In this document: positions 5,855-13,953 of the stretch, piece by piece | How the letters are laid out: each line of letters starts with the position of its first letter | How positions within the stretch are numbered: the first letter of the stretch is position 1 | Source of the DNA: a virus | Strand: one strand, 5' to 3' | Virus record (IMG/VR): IMGVR_UViG_3300012920_000137 | Span: 1-32,978 of that record | DNA: 32,978 nucleotides | Made by a program: the position numbers and the translations under genes | Notes under the pieces: generated by a model | Seen by the model: only the letters and a program-made list of their open reading frames with translations | The model's database searches: none | What the model was told of the DNA's origin: nothing

Positions 5855-6600
5855 TTGCTGCTCTAGTAGCATCACCAGTTAATGCTGAAACTGTTGGCGG
5901 TGTTAGTGCAACTGCATCTCCAATCGCGAATAGCTCAGGCTCAGTGACCAACCAGGCAATTCAGGTTTTACAAGGTCCATATATTACTAATACTTATGGT
6001 GGTGGTATTCAGTGTCAAGGTCCCACTAGAAACTTCACACCTTATGTAACAGGAACTGCATCGGCATCAAAACCATACGAACCATATTATTGGGATCCAG
6101 TGTACGATGTCACCGATAACTTTGGTGCGTTCGATGATAATGGAAATGATATTGGGGATGGAATTTTAGACAACCCAGGAGATATTGTCTTCCATAAAAA
6201 AACTAGAACTGGACAGAAAGATAACTACAGTCTAGGTGTTGGTTTCTCTATGACGTGGAGTACACCAACAGATAAAAAACTACAAGACCTGTGTAAGAAA
6301 GCTGCTACAACACAGATCGCATTGCAGGAACAATTAACAGCAAATAAAAGATTAGATTTTGAGATCGCGAGACTAAAAAATTGTGGTGAATTATTGAAGG
6401 CAGGAATCCGCTTTACTCCAGGAACAAAGTATGCAAAAATCTGTGCAGATGTACAGGTATCTGGTGTGAACTTTATGGTTCCACACGTACACAAGATTCC
6501 TTCTACTTCTTCGTCTTCGCCTTCACAGCGCGAAGCTTTGCAATCGCTTCATTCCTCTGACGCTGCTCTGCTCGGCGCTCCCTTACAGATTCAACCTTAG
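5689..6600 (+). CDS. Secreted protein C; start uncertain
   Basis: The frame is open from an ATG at 5689, but its first ~50 residues duplicate the coding space of protein B in another frame and do not look protein-like. The true N-terminus probably lies near 5817-5850, where KRNRHYKYFLPVIAALVASP is followed by VNA-E, a clear signal peptide with cleavage before ETVGG. No ATG, GTG or TTG occurs there in frame, so a rare start codon or a frameshift from protein B must be considered. The mature region has GGVSATASPIANSSGSVTNQ, acidic Gly/Asp/Asn-rich segments (FGAFDDNGNDIGDG), then a helical stretch with three cysteines. The last ~30 codons run antisense to the neighbour gene. Function unknown. 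Confidence 0.75.
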   Translation: MDRCNRQTNVHTNNTRSSVPVHRNFIFSRFTKSYDHPKGDRGYKRNRHYKYFLPVIAALVASPVNAETVGGVSATASPIANSSGSVTNQAIQVLQGPYITNTYGGGIQCQGPTRNFTPYVTGTASASKPYEPYYWDPVYDVTDNFGAFDDNGNDIGDGILDNPGDIVFHKKTRTGQKDNYSLGVGFSMTWSTPTDKKLQDLCKKAATTQIALQEQLTANKRLDFEIARLKNCGELLKAGIRFTPGTKYAKICADVQVSGVNFMVPHVHKIPSTSSSSPSQREALQSLHSSDAALLGAPLQIQP

Positions 6601-7309
6601 GTTTCTTACCTCTGATCTGAGCAACCTTCTTCAATACTTTCTTCACTGTAGGTTTGATCACCTTCAGAAGTATATCTGCGAAAGGTTTAGCAAGCAGTGC
6701 AGAAGTAGTAGCAACAACAGCAATACCCCCAGTGGTGATTACGGTCCCCGTTGGGGGTAATCCATTTATGGCTTGTTCAATGATAGGTACATCACGCACC
6801 TCACGAATACATTGATTGCCGACTAATTTATATCCAGTAACTTCTTTCCTACCACTGTCGAAAATAAAACCAACAGGTTCTTCCGACAATTGTTTCTGGG
6901 TAGGACATTGAATCGTTGGAACAGTATCTTTTGTGTTTGGAGTTTTTGCTGCTGGCGTTTCTGTTTCTTTTCTTTCTGGTGGAGAACCAATGGGTGGTAC
7001 TGGTGCTTCATAATTAAATTCTAGATCATCTTTGTTGTAATCCATAGCATTAAACGATGGAACACCAGCATCACAGTATACTTTTACACCCTTAGGATCA
7101 TCATCACTAAGGATACCACTCTTCTCTTTGCTAGTGTTCTGTTCATGTGCCTCTACACAGCCAGGCATATCAACGATAGGCACACCAATATCCACCGTCA
7201 CAGGCAGTGATCTATACACTGGTGCTGGCGGTGGAATTCTTACTGTTATAGGGTTCACATCAATATCACCGATGTCGATGTTATTGATATCAATATTTGG
7301 AATACTCAT
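6503..7309 (-). CDS. Membrane-anchored protein with NIDI repeats and basic tail
   Basis: The start is the ATG at 7309 (MSIPNIDINNIDIGDIDVNP), which overlaps the stop of the upstream gene (TAATG). The 268-aa protein begins with an alternating Asn/Ile/Asp repeat that suggests a beta-solenoid strand, continues with a Pro-rich, acidic linker, has a hydrophobic stretch (GTVITTGGIAVVATTSALLA) that could span the membrane, and ends in a ~60-residue Lys/Arg-rich tail. It contains four cysteines. It is the last gene of the four-gene membrane operon and its 3' end overlaps secreted protein C by 98 bases tail to tail. No family recognised. Confidence 0.78.
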   Translation of the reverse strand: MSIPNIDINNIDIGDIDVNPITVRIPPPAPVYRSLPVTVDIGVPIVDMPGCVEAHEQNTSKEKSGILSDDDPKGVKVYCDAGVPSFNAMDYNKDDLEFNYEAPVPPIGSPPERKETETPAAKTPNTKDTVPTIQCPTQKQLSEEPVGFIFDSGRKEVTGYKLVGNQCIREVRDVPIIEQAINGLPPTGTVITTGGIAVVATTSALLAKPFADILLKVIKPTVKKVLKKVAQIRGKKPKVESVRERRAEQRQRNEAIAKLRAVKAKTKK

Positions 7310-7941
7310 TAGCAATCATTAAATACAGCACCAACTTGTGAACCCATTTCAGAACCTGCTTTCTGTCCTAGGAGTAGTGCCCAACCACCTGCTAACCAAC
7401 CCACGTAGGGGATGCTAGCAACGGCAGGAACGGCGACTCCAGCAGCGATAGCACTACCTGCCATTGCACCTTGAGATCGTGCTCCAGCGTCCGCCGCGAT
7501 ACACTCTGCGCTGACTCCTCCTACAGTCTTTCCCACTTCACCTATTTCACCTCCCCCGATGTTGCGGGTGCCGTCCATAGTGTATTGATCTCTACGATAC
7601 TCAGTTCGTTTCTCAGATCCTCCGCCAAACATTCCTCTCTTTTCTTTGTCTAGATCAAGAGATCTTTCTGACTCAAGAATAGTGGGATCGTTTGCTTTGT
7701 ATTCAATACTATAACCGTCTCTACCTGCATGAATTTTATAGGAAGAGTAATCACCACGAGGGATATTGATAGTTGGAACTGGTGGAACTGGTGGTTCTTC
7801 TGGTTGTCTGATTACATATCCAACTAAACCTATATGAGACACAGCGAACAATGCACCAACGGTTCCGATAAGGATCTTAAACGTTGATGGTTTTTTCTTC
7901 TCTGGTTCTATAAACTTAGTGAGTGTTTCTTCTTCATTCAT
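7309..7941 (-). CDS. Membrane protein with proline-rich linker (210 aa)
   Basis: A short cytoplasmic N-terminus (MNEEETLTKFIEPEKKKPST) is followed by a membrane span at about residues 20-44 and a proline-rich linker EEPPVPPVPTINIP. The middle is charged. The C-terminal ~55 residues are Gly/Ala-rich and hydrophobic (AGSAIAAGVAVPAVASIPYV), resembling glycine-zipper segments that insert in membranes. Its ATG overlaps the stop of the 76-aa gene (ATGA) and its stop overlaps the next start (TAATG), so the four genes are translationally chained. It could belong to an envelope-spanning complex or be a virion protein; there is no recognised homologue. Confidence 0.78.
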   Translation of the reverse strand: MNEEETLTKFIEPEKKKPSTFKILIGTVGALFAVSHIGLVGYVIRQPEEPPVPPVPTINIPRGDYSSYKIHAGRDGYSIEYKANDPTILESERSLDLDKEKRGMFGGGSEKRTEYRRDQYTMDGTRNIGGGEIGEVGKTVGGVSAECIAADAGARSQGAMAGSAIAAGVAVPAVASIPYVGWLAGGWALLLGQKAGSEMGSQVGAVFNDC

Positions 7942-8168
7942 GGTAACGATGGGAGTGCGGGACCTGTAACTTTAGGTAACTCAGGTACTGCAGCATCAAC
8001 CATACCAGGGAGAGCACCAGCAATTGCTTCTGCTGCTGCTTTAGCTACCTTTTCTTTTGCATTTTCAATCAGTGCATCTTTTTGGATGTAGACATAAACT
8101 CCACCACCAATGATGCTAGCAGTTCCTACGAATGATAGGACCGCTAATACATTAATTAACTTTTGCAT
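7938..8168 (-). CDS. Small single-span membrane protein (76 aa)
   Basis: The ATG at 8168 is chosen because a strong AGGAGG Shine-Dalgarno precedes it; upstream in-frame codons lie inside the previous gene. The product starts MQKLINVLAVLSFVGTASII, a single membrane helix, followed by an amphipathic Ala/Lys helix (ENAKEKVAKAAAEAIAGALP) and a proline-rich end. It overlaps the previous gene by 17 bases and the next by 4 bases. Function is not recognised. Confidence 0.8.
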   Translation of the reverse strand: MQKLINVLAVLSFVGTASIIGGGVYVYIQKDALIENAKEKVAKAAAEAIAGALPGMVDAAVPELPKVTGPALPSLP

Positions 8169-8454
8169 TTGTTTCCTCCTGTTTTCCAATTGTAGGTGCT
8201 TTTTTAGGAGCACTACCATTTTTAGCAGGACTCAATCCGAACGCAGCTAACGAGCCGCTGAAGACGGAAGCTATAAAAGTTGGATCAAAATCTAGAATCT
8301 TTTGACCGTTGGGAAGTCTAACGTATGAGAACGTGAGTAGAGAGGCAGACCATATAAGTACAACGACTTTCACTAAATTACCAAGAACTTCACTTTTATC
8401 TTCATCATCCTGCTTCTCTTGTACTTCGATCTCCGATGGTTTAGTTTCAGACAT
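8152..8454 (-). CDS. Two-span membrane protein, holin-like in shape (100 aa)
   Basis: The ATG at 8454 has GGAGG seven to eight bases upstream and lies about 50 bases downstream of a perfect late promoter. The protein has a highly charged N-terminus (MSETKPSEIEVQEKQDDEDK), a first hydrophobic segment at about 27-43 and a second at about 60-75 (FIASVFSGSLAAFGLSPAKN), then a charged C-terminus. Small size, two spans, charged ends and late expression fit a holin or related lysis protein, but this is only topology, not homology. It is the first gene of a four-gene coupled operon. Confidence 0.78.
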   Translation of the reverse strand: MSETKPSEIEVQEKQDDEDKSEVLGNLVKVVVLIWSASLLTFSYVRLPNGQKILDFDPTFIASVFSGSLAAFGLSPAKNGSAPKKAPTIGKQEETNAKVN

Positions 8455-8509
8455 TTTTTTCCTCCACGGTAAACATCGCATGGATCATATGTATAGAGTA
8501 AGGCAACTT

Positions 8510-8517
8510 TATTTATA
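8510..8517 (-). promoter_or_regulatory. T4-late promoter TATAAATA for the membrane-protein operon
   Basis: A perfect TATAAATA on the minus strand sits immediately after the TAG stop of the 1121-aa gene and about 56 bases before the first membrane-protein ATG. Transcription should begin near 8503. Confidence 0.8.
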
Positions 8518-11500
8518 CTATCTCTCTCCTGGTCTGTACGCATTACCTCTGGGGAACAATTGTCCAACCCTAGGTCTCTTGTCTTTCAAGAAGTCTCTAC
8601 TTGTGGTTAGAGGTGTTGTATCTTGCAGTGCTACATTATTTGGGAAGTCAAAATGATCTACTATAGCAACAGCACCTGATGTTGTATCTGCAGGTACAGT
8701 AATTTCATCAACCTCTTCAAAGAATCTAGGATATAGTTGACCATAATCTACAAATGCAGGAGGTCTACCAGGAGATACAAACTTAATTGGTTGATAGATG
8801 AGCGTCATATTTGGGAACCTTGGCCAATTTCTTGGATCATTCCATGTCTTAGTAGAGCTAGTATTTCTATTAAAATGTGTAGTTGGTACAGTCATATCAA
8901 TAGCAGTAGTAGCTCTCTCAGGAACCCAGTTAACAATAGGAGGTGGAGTAACATCTGTCCAATTAGATGTGTGTTGATTACCTCGTGTAAGATGTACATT
9001 CTGTGTTGTTGCTAATGCGGAAGAGAATGCAAACGATATGTTTCCATGTGCTTTTGTTCCGTTCGACATACTAGCATCATCAGTATGCTGATTACCTCTA
9101 GCAAAAGCAAGAGTCCAGTTAGCATCAATAGCAGGGTTGACTTTCCAATACTTATCAAGATCACTACCAGCGTAGCTACCAAATTCCATCTCAGACATAA
9201 TTGGTTGTCCAAATAGAACTTGATCTATACCACCAGTAAATGTTCTGATGTTATTAACACCACTACCAGTGAGAGTAAAACTATAGGTTTGTGCATTACC
9301 AGTGGAGGTATCTGTTACTATTACAGTAAAAGATGTATCACCAAAGTAACTACTTGTAGAAGATGATCCTAGGTAACCTGTATCTGTATTAAAAACTAAG
9401 TTAGTACCAATCAAACTATCACCAGTGATTGTCCATGGTCCTACGTCGAGTGTTTCTCCACCACTGGTAGTGGTTGCACTTGAATACCCTAGGTTAATAC
9501 TAACATTAGAGTTATGTGCGATAGGACTCTGACTGATTGTTCCTTGTCCCTGTGCCCATACATATGTTTTTTCAACAAAAGGAAAGATAGCGCCCCTCAA
9601 TCTAGAGGGAGTAAACGTACTAGATGCAGGGTCAAAATATCCAGCGTCAACAGGAAGACCAGTACCGACAGGTGTACCAGTAGGAGGTGTTGCAGTTTCT
9701 TGTGCATCAGTTCTGGTTTCTAAGTTCACACTTCCAAAATGAGGACCGTCAGTCTCTTGGTGTGTACCACTAATGATACCTAAAGAGAATGGTCCAGCAC
9801 CACCGACATTGATATTGGTTGATGTAAATATATTACCACTACCAAGATCGATTGTTACTGTATTTTGTACAGCATCTTCACCAACAATACCATACCAATT
9901 TTTCTCGAATACAGATGTTATATTGATGTTACCTACTAGTGTTGGTACAGGAACTGGTGTTCTCAACTGAGCTTTTTTACCAACGTTACCTAAAAAGTGA
10001 GACGCATCTACTGGTTGAAACTTAACTACAAGATGAGAAGACCCACTAGTAGTGCTGAATGGATCAGCAGAGATTTCTCTCTCATCCATTTCATCAATAG
10101 GATAGTTAGAACTCCTTCCACTATTTGTTCTATGTCCTGGGTTAGAAGTATTGATCCAGTTTTTCGATAGCGTTGGTACACCAGAGAAACTTTGATTGTA
10201 ATTATGATATTCAGCCCAACATGCTAAGATACCAGTAACGATAGGTGCAGAGAAAGAAGTACCTCCAATATTTTGATACCATGAACCCCAAGTATCTAAG
10301 TAATTAGTTGTAGTTGTCCAATCATAAGTAGGACACTCAACTCTAACACCAGGAGCAACAATGTCTACAGAATTTCCATAGTTAGAAAAGTCAGCATAGG
10401 TATCGTTGTACTCGGTAGCACCAACACTAATTTTCGGTTGATTAAAGTCAACGTTATTGAATCTTAAATCTTGTGGTCCTGCTGTTCTAGCTCCTGCAGC
10501 AAACTTTGCTTGCATAGGACCAAGGAAAGTATCTTGTGCTGAATCAAATCCGTTACCAGCAGAACGAACAATAATAATATTTTCTGATCTACAAACAATA
10601 CTTTCGATCTCATCCATTGCTTCCAGATCATTTGCAGGAAAGTCTGTTCCTACATCATTGAGTTCAATAACAGGTGTACCTCCAGAAGGAGTGCCTGCTC
10701 CAAAAGAAGCGTTGATAATTGCTCGTCTGTTATCACCTTTGTAGTATGAATGTGTACTATCGTTGTGATCAATAACTGCTTGGTATGCTCCAAGGATAGC
10801 AGAGAATGTACCACTTACATTAGAATTAAATGCTTTCAGGGAATATATTCGTGCTCTCTTCGCAACTCCATATCTATATCCCGAAGCCATAATTGCACAC
10901 TCAGTACCATGACCCTCATCATCTTCATTGTTAGTACCATAAGCACCAGCATAATGTGGTAACTGATAGACTCTATAGTCTCCCTGCTCAGATGTACCAT
11001 CTAAATTAGTTCTATTATCTGGATGAAATAATTCTGGATGGAGTGCTGCACCAGCACCAGTAGGTCTACTAGCACCCCTAACTCCACTATCAATGATATA
11101 GATATCAACATTATTCCCAGTGTGAGTGTAGCTGAACTGAGAGTTCATTGCTGATCTTTCTCTCTTGGAAATTCTATCCAAGTGCCATGTATCATACGAC
11201 ATACAAATAGCACCATACCTCTGTGGAGATATAGTGTTCCTACCCATACCAGGATGAGCAGTACAATAGAAGAACAATCTAGATGCTGTTGATGTACCAA
11301 AAGTTACGGTGATACCAGACCCAGCAGAACCAGGAGAATTTCCTAAAACAGTAACACCTTGAGTATATTCTACGCCTCCATTATGAGTACCATCCTGCAT
11401 CTCAGATAACCTAAAAGGATGTCCAGCGTTAGTAGGATCTCCCTGATCAAATGTGAGTGTAGTTCCTGCAGGTATACCTGCATAGTTGGTAGGGATAAAC

Positions 11501-11883
11501 CAACCACCAGTTCCACTGTTAGAGAACTCGTATACGTTTGCTCCGTTTAGTTGATTAACACGAACATATACAGTACCAGTACCACTACCAGCAGCAAACT
11601 TAGTGTTATCAATTGCACTCAGGTCAGCACTATCCAACTGGACAGACTCATTAGTCCTATCTACAGGATCTAATTTATAAGATCTATCCCAGAAACATTT
11701 ATGTCCACACTGATTAACATCCCACTTTACTTGGTCAATGTTTTCATCAGGAATATCAAAAGTTAATGTACGAAAGCTTCTATAACTTTCATGGAACTGA
11801 GCGTATGGTAGTCTTGCTTCAATAGATGAACGGATGTCCTCTAGTGGAGATCTACCACACGCTTTTACTACTAACCTTTTCAT
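8518..11883 (-). CDS. Subtilisin-like serine protease with N-terminal cupredoxin-like domain (1121 aa)
   Basis: Residues 1-90 may be a propeptide. Residues ~103-220 resemble a blue-copper cupredoxin, with His155 (AGHPFRL), Cys207, His210 and Met213 in FYCTAHPGMG as likely ligands. The peptidase S8 domain follows at ~245-575, with Asp265 (YIIDSGV), His325 (DEGHGTE), oxyanion Asn444 (SAGNG) and Ser543 (GGTSFSAP). The remaining ~550 residues are beta-rich, including an Ig/cadherin-like stretch around residues 800-880 (SFTVIVTDTSTGNAQTYSFT). No signal peptide is seen, so it is probably carried on the virion rather than secreted. It lies at the distal end of the fibre gene cluster and abuts the 683-aa structural gene. 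It could digest host surface proteins or mature fibre proteins. Confidence 0.9.
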   Translation of the reverse strand: MKRLVVKACGRSPLEDIRSSIEARLPYAQFHESYRSFRTLTFDIPDENIDQVKWDVNQCGHKCFWDRSYKLDPVDRTNESVQLDSADLSAIDNTKFAAGSGTGTVYVRVNQLNGANVYEFSNSGTGGWFIPTNYAGIPAGTTLTFDQGDPTNAGHPFRLSEMQDGTHNGGVEYTQGVTVLGNSPGSAGSGITVTFGTSTASRLFFYCTAHPGMGRNTISPQRYGAICMSYDTWHLDRISKRERSAMNSQFSYTHTGNNVDIYIIDSGVRGASRPTGAGAALHPELFHPDNRTNLDGTSEQGDYRVYQLPHYAGAYGTNNEDDEGHGTECAIMASGYRYGVAKRARIYSLKAFNSNVSGTFSAILGAYQAVIDHNDSTHSYYKGDNRRAIINASFGAGTPSGGTPVIELNDVGTDFPANDLEAMDEIESIVCRSENIIIVRSAGNGFDSAQDTFLGPMQAKFAAGARTAGPQDLRFNNVDFNQPKISVGATEYNDTYADFSNYGNSVDIVAPGVRVECPTYDWTTTTNYLDTWGSWYQNIGGTSFSAPIVTGILACWAEYHNYNQSFSGVPTLSKNWINTSNPGHRTNSGRSSNYPIDEMDEREISADPFSTTSGSSHLVVKFQPVDASHFLGNVGKKAQLRTPVPVPTLVGNINITSVFEKNWYGIVGEDAVQNTVTIDLGSGNIFTSTNINVGGAGPFSLGIISGTHQETDGPHFGSVNLETRTDAQETATPPTGTPVGTGLPVDAGYFDPASSTFTPSRLRGAIFPFVEKTYVWAQGQGTISQSPIAHNSNVSINLGYSSATTTSGGETLDVGPWTITGDSLIGTNLVFNTDTGYLGSSSTSSYFGDTSFTVIVTDTSTGNAQTYSFTLTGSGVNNIRTFTGGIDQVLFGQPIMSEMEFGSYAGSDLDKYWKVNPAIDANWTLAFARGNQHTDDASMSNGTKAHGNISFAFSSALATTQNVHLTRGNQHTSNWTDVTPPPIVNWVPERATTAIDMTVPTTHFNRNTSSTKTWNDPRNWPRFPNMTLIYQPIKFVSPGRPPAFVDYGQLYPRFFEEVDEITVPADTTSGAVAIVDHFDFPNNVALQDTTPLTTSRDFLKDKRPRVGQLFPRGNAYRPGER
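11224..11577 (-). other. Cupredoxin-like domain within the subtilase protein
   Basis: This is the coding region of residues ~103-220. A beta-rich domain starts at VYVRVNQLNGANVYEF and ends at the copper motif C-x2-HP-x-M (Cys207, His210, Met213), with the upstream His155 spaced as in plastocyanin-type sites. Copper binding is inferred from the four ligands only. Confidence 0.6.
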
Positions 11884-11894
11884 CCTACCCCCGA

Positions 11895-13946
11895 TCAGGT
11901 TGTTCTAGCACAGAATAGAATTCCTCTAGTTCTGTCTGTTTGTTCGTAAGATCCTGTAATTACAGTATAGATTTCAGATGCACTAACGGTAATAGTATCA
12001 CCTTGCTGAATGTTTGCTGCTGGTGTAGCAACATCAAAGTCAATCATAGCAAAGTCATTAGGTAGATAGTATGGTACTGGAGCTACCTTAGCACTCAAAG
12101 GAATACCTTTGATAACTGCATTAAAGTTGGTAGAGTTAGGAAGTCTTGTTTGAGCATAATCATTATTATAATCACCACCAACACTTCTGTAAGTATGATC
12201 TAAATTAGATCTAGTATAGATGTGTACATTATTACTGCTACCAAACTCAGTATCTAGTGATGTAGATCCATAATCAGTATCAACATAATCGGTTCCTCTA
12301 CCATAAGGATAACTTCCATTAGTTACTACTGGTAAGAATCCAAACTCAGCATTTCTCTTAGAGAAGCTAGTATTATGATAGTAATTGTGCTGACCACCAA
12401 AGAAAGATCTAAATTTGATTGATGCAGCTGCATCGCTTGTGTTTGGATAGATTACAGTAACACCACCCAAGAACAAATGATCATAATCAAATAGTCCAGG
12501 AGAAGTATAATCATGCACAAACCAAGTCATGAAACTATTCTCTCTCAACTTAGTTGATGAAAGGTTAGGTTGCTTGAAAGAATACACAACAAAGTTTGGA
12601 TCAGATCCAGACTGATAAGAAATTAGATCAAGGGAATATGCATTGTATGCATTTCTATCTGCAATAATTTGACCATGATCATCATGTCTAGCAGTAGCTA
12701 CTGATCCTGAACTGCTACTCATGTTGGAATCATTATAACGGTGCTGTCTAGGATTACCAACCCTATCAAAATATTCATCACCTTTGAAACGAGCATCATA
12801 CATATAATCTGCTCTGTCGTCATATGTTACATTAGCATCATTTTGATAATCGTAATCGTGACCCTTACCTACACGCGCATTACTGTTAATGGTGTATGAA
12901 TTAGGAAGAACTGTTGATTGTGGAGAAAAGTCAGATCCAGTAACAATATTAATTTCTACCTGACCAGCAACATCTTCGTTAAATTGATACATCTGATAGG
13001 TATACCCATATACCTTACTAGAATCAATCTCCCTTCTACAAACACCCCAAGGAGCTACAGCAGCTTGTCTCGCTTGCTTATCATAGAAAGAATTTGCTGC
13101 GCCAAACTGAGAGAGAACAACACTAGACTGACTAGCAGCAACCACAGTAATTGTATGAACACAAACAGTGGTATCGTCCTGTCTTATATAATATGTTCCT
13201 GCTTGTCCAGGTGCAGGTTTCCACTTAAGATACTGAGAATCAATATCAGAGTCTGATCCGAGGGCACCTTGGTTAACTACATTATTAACAGACCAGTCTT
13301 CTAAATGTTGATCATCATATGTACTATCTTGATTTAAACTAGTATCATTCAAGAAATCATACCACATAATATACGTGTAATCAGTCTGCCCTTTAAGTAA
13401 GAGTGTATCACCCTCAGCAATTGTGATGTTTCCTGCAACCTGAAGTCCACCCTGAACATTGACTGCACCATTAGCATCAACACCAGTCAGATTATTAGCG
13501 CTATCATACTCTAGAGTATAAGTGCTACCACCAGTAGCATACCCTTCAACGTAAACTGTTACGTTAATATCTTGTACACCATTAGAACCATTACCACCAA
13601 AATCTAAATCATTAAGAGTCAGAACATCTCCATTAGCATACCCTCTACCAGCACGATTAAGTGAAACTCTTTTTACTTTACCGTTGTATACATGAACCTC
13701 AAAACTAGCACCTGTACCAGTACCTGTCTGAGCAGAAGGACGAACATCATAGTAATAGTCCCAGGTAAACAGACCAACACGTTGAGTATTCTCACCACCA
13801 TAAGTATGTGACTTAATACCAGCAATCAATCCACTAACAGCAGCAGTGTTTGCTCCGACTGTGGTATGTGCCTGCTCGATCAGATCAATAACATCACTTC
13901 TCGACCATCCAATTGGTTTGCTATGTGTAGTTGCGGTTACAGCCAT
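11895..13946 (-). CDS. Virion structural / tail-fibre-associated protein (683 aa)
   Basis: The protein begins MAVTATTHSKPIGWSRSDVI and contains the segment NRAGRGYANGDVLTL, a Gly-rich GYxxGD repeat seen in cyanophage structural proteins. The middle is Tyr, Asp and Asn-rich with no long hydrophobic stretch and no signal peptide. It is read in series with the fibre genes, eight bases downstream of the 816-aa gene and 11 bases before the protease gene. The C-terminus (QQGDTITVSASEIYTVITGS) looks like a beta-structured cap. A specific role such as baseplate, fibre or receptor binding cannot be assigned; no catalytic motif is seen. Confidence 0.82.
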   Translation of the reverse strand: MAVTATTHSKPIGWSRSDVIDLIEQAHTTVGANTAAVSGLIAGIKSHTYGGENTQRVGLFTWDYYYDVRPSAQTGTGTGASFEVHVYNGKVKRVSLNRAGRGYANGDVLTLNDLDFGGNGSNGVQDINVTVYVEGYATGGSTYTLEYDSANNLTGVDANGAVNVQGGLQVAGNITIAEGDTLLLKGQTDYTYIMWYDFLNDTSLNQDSTYDDQHLEDWSVNNVVNQGALGSDSDIDSQYLKWKPAPGQAGTYYIRQDDTTVCVHTITVVAASQSSVVLSQFGAANSFYDKQARQAAVAPWGVCRREIDSSKVYGYTYQMYQFNEDVAGQVEINIVTGSDFSPQSTVLPNSYTINSNARVGKGHDYDYQNDANVTYDDRADYMYDARFKGDEYFDRVGNPRQHRYNDSNMSSSSGSVATARHDDHGQIIADRNAYNAYSLDLISYQSGSDPNFVVYSFKQPNLSSTKLRENSFMTWFVHDYTSPGLFDYDHLFLGGVTVIYPNTSDAAASIKFRSFFGGQHNYYHNTSFSKRNAEFGFLPVVTNGSYPYGRGTDYVDTDYGSTSLDTEFGSSNNVHIYTRSNLDHTYRSVGGDYNNDYAQTRLPNSTNFNAVIKGIPLSAKVAPVPYYLPNDFAMIDFDVATPAANIQQGDTITVSASEIYTVITGSYEQTDRTRGILFCARTT

Positions 13947-13953
13947 GTTCTAT

